The notes beneath the pieces were generated by a model, which saw only the letters and a list, made by a program, of their open reading frames with translations, had not been told where the DNA came from and did not search any database. A stretch of 7,174 nucleotides of DNA. It comes from Halieaceae bacterium. GTDB lineage: Bacteria > Pseudomonadota > Gammaproteobacteria > Pseudomonadales > Halieaceae. The stretch covers positions 1 to 7,174 of the forward strand of contig JABJAS010000073.1 of NCBI GenBank assembly GCA_018666055.1, given 5' to 3'. The position numbers were made by a program, and so were the translations under genes. Shown piece by piece: positions 6,733-7,174 of this stretch (positions are counted from its first letter, which is position 1; every line of letters starts with the position of its first letter).

Positions 6733-6747
6733 CACACTGGAGCCCTT

Positions 6748-7074
6748 ATGAGCGCTGACATCTTGCACGTTACTGACGACAACTTTGATACTGAGGTCCT
6801 CTCAAGCGACTTACCGGTACTGGTCGACTTTTGGGCCGAGTGGTGTGGCCCTTGTAAAATGATTGCGCCTATCCTGGAAGAGATTGCCACAGAATATGCT
6901 GGAAAGGTCAAAGTCTGTAAGGTCGATGTCGATGCGAACCCTGATATGCCTGGAAAATTTAACATCCGAGGCATCCCCACGTTGATTGTCTTTAAGGGCG
7001 GTAATGCGGTTGAGACTAAAGTCGGGGCTTTATCGAAAACTCAGATGGGAGAGTTTGTCGACTCCGTCCTCTAA
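6748..7074 (+). CDS. trxA: Thioredoxin 1
   Basis: The product is 108 aa, the normal length of a bacterial thioredoxin, and is cytosolic. It reduces protein disulfides (for example in ribonucleotide reductase) using electrons passed from thioredoxin reductase. The active site WCGPCK has Cys33 and Cys36; Asp27 is the buried acid that activates the second Cys; Pro77 in GIPT is the cis-proline; [20 protein letters not shown] and KVGALSK closely match E. coli TrxA. Cys57 (VKVCKVDVD) is an additional cysteine in a strand. GGAG lies 5 nt before the ATG. It diverges from the GIY-YIG/DUF2390/FKBP operon. In many gammaproteobacteria rho follows trxA; the window ends before any such gene is seen. Confidence 0.98.
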   Translation: MSADILHVTDDNFDTEVLSSDLPVLVDFWAEWCGPCKMIAPILEEIATEYAGKVKVCKVDVDANPDMPGKFNIRGIPTLIVFKGGNAVETKVGALSKTQMGEFVDSVL

Positions 7075-7077
7075 CCG

Positions 7078-7105
7078 TTAGCAAGCGCCCAAAAAACCCT
7101 ACAAT
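7078..7105 (+). promoter_or_regulatory. Candidate promoter downstream of trxA
   Basis: TTAGCA (7078-7083) and TACAAT (7100-7105) are spaced by 16 bp; the -10 matches the sigma-70 consensus at five of six positions and the -35 at four. It begins just after the trxA stop and would serve a gene beyond the window. No strong terminator for trxA is seen before it. Confidence 0.35.
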
Positions 7106-7122
7106 ATTTTGCTGGACGCGCT

Positions 7123-7134
7123 CATCTTCGGGTG
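7123..7134 (+). other. Small cUUCGg tetraloop hairpin
   Basis: CATC and GGTG pair (one T-G wobble) around TTCG, giving a cUUCGg tetraloop, which is unusually stable for a 4-bp stem. TTTT follows four bases later (7139-7142). It is too short to call a terminator with confidence, but could be a weak one for trxA or part of the leader of the next gene. Confidence 0.3.
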
Positions 7135-7151
7135 CTACTTTTGCGCAACTG

Positions 7152-7169
7152 AGGCCTCGCGAGAGGCTT
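7152..7169 (+). other. GNRA-capped hairpin near window end
   Basis: AGGCCTC and GAGGCTT form a 7-bp stem with one G-T wobble around GCGA, a GNRA-type loop. No T-tract follows within the visible bases, so it is more likely a leader structure than a terminator. Confidence 0.35.
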
Positions 7170-7174
7170 ACCAC

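Noticed and set aside
6693..6980. Open frame extending the GIY-YIG gene upstream, antisense to trxA
   Set aside because: The added residues show no family similarity and run across the trxA coding region; a start with a ribosome site exists at 6692.

Overview
This window looks like ordinary chromosomal DNA from a gammaproteobacterium. Evidence for that: a proteobacterial-type glutamate-cysteine ligase (GshA) whose first residues align with the E. coli enzyme without a gap, a PilU-type twitching ATPase, a Mip/FkpA-like lipoprotein FKBP, a DUF2390/TIGR02444 protein and a classic TrxA. The protein flavour suggests a marine lineage such as the OM60/NOR5 or Cellvibrionales group; that placement is an impression, not something I could test. 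I see no insertion sequence, prophage, CRISPR array, tRNA or rRNA.

Layout. Positions 1-1973 (+) hold the 3' part of a MoxR/CoxD-like AAA+ ATPase, then, 5 bp later, a CoxE-like von Willebrand factor A (VWA) protein; together they form a MoxR-VWA metal- or protein-remodelling pair of unknown client. A 143-bp convergent gap follows, then pilU on the minus strand (2117-3223). A divergent gap of about 170 bp separates pilU from gshA (3394-4986, +, GTG start). A compact hairpin with A/T tracts on both sides (5016-5039) lies between gshA and the minus-strand operon that converges on it.

That operon reads, in transcription order: a GIY-YIG (UPF0213) nuclease-like protein (6692-6360), a DUF2390 protein joined to it by an ATGA stop/start overlap (6363-5866), and a lipoprotein FKBP-type prolyl isomerase (5821-5093). 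Divergent from it, 55 bp away, is trxA (6748-7074, +). The last 100 bases contain no gene; they hold a plausible promoter and two small tetraloop hairpins, probably the leader of the next gene (often rho after trxA, but not visible here).

Functionally, gshA (first step of glutathione synthesis), trxA (disulfide reduction) and the FKBP (extracytoplasmic folding) share a thiol/folding theme, but they are in separate transcription units and I do not infer a joint system. The least understood parts are the MoxR-VWA pair, the GIY-YIG/DUF2390/FKBP operon, and the palindromes around the trxA divergent promoter. I found no convincing undescribed system.
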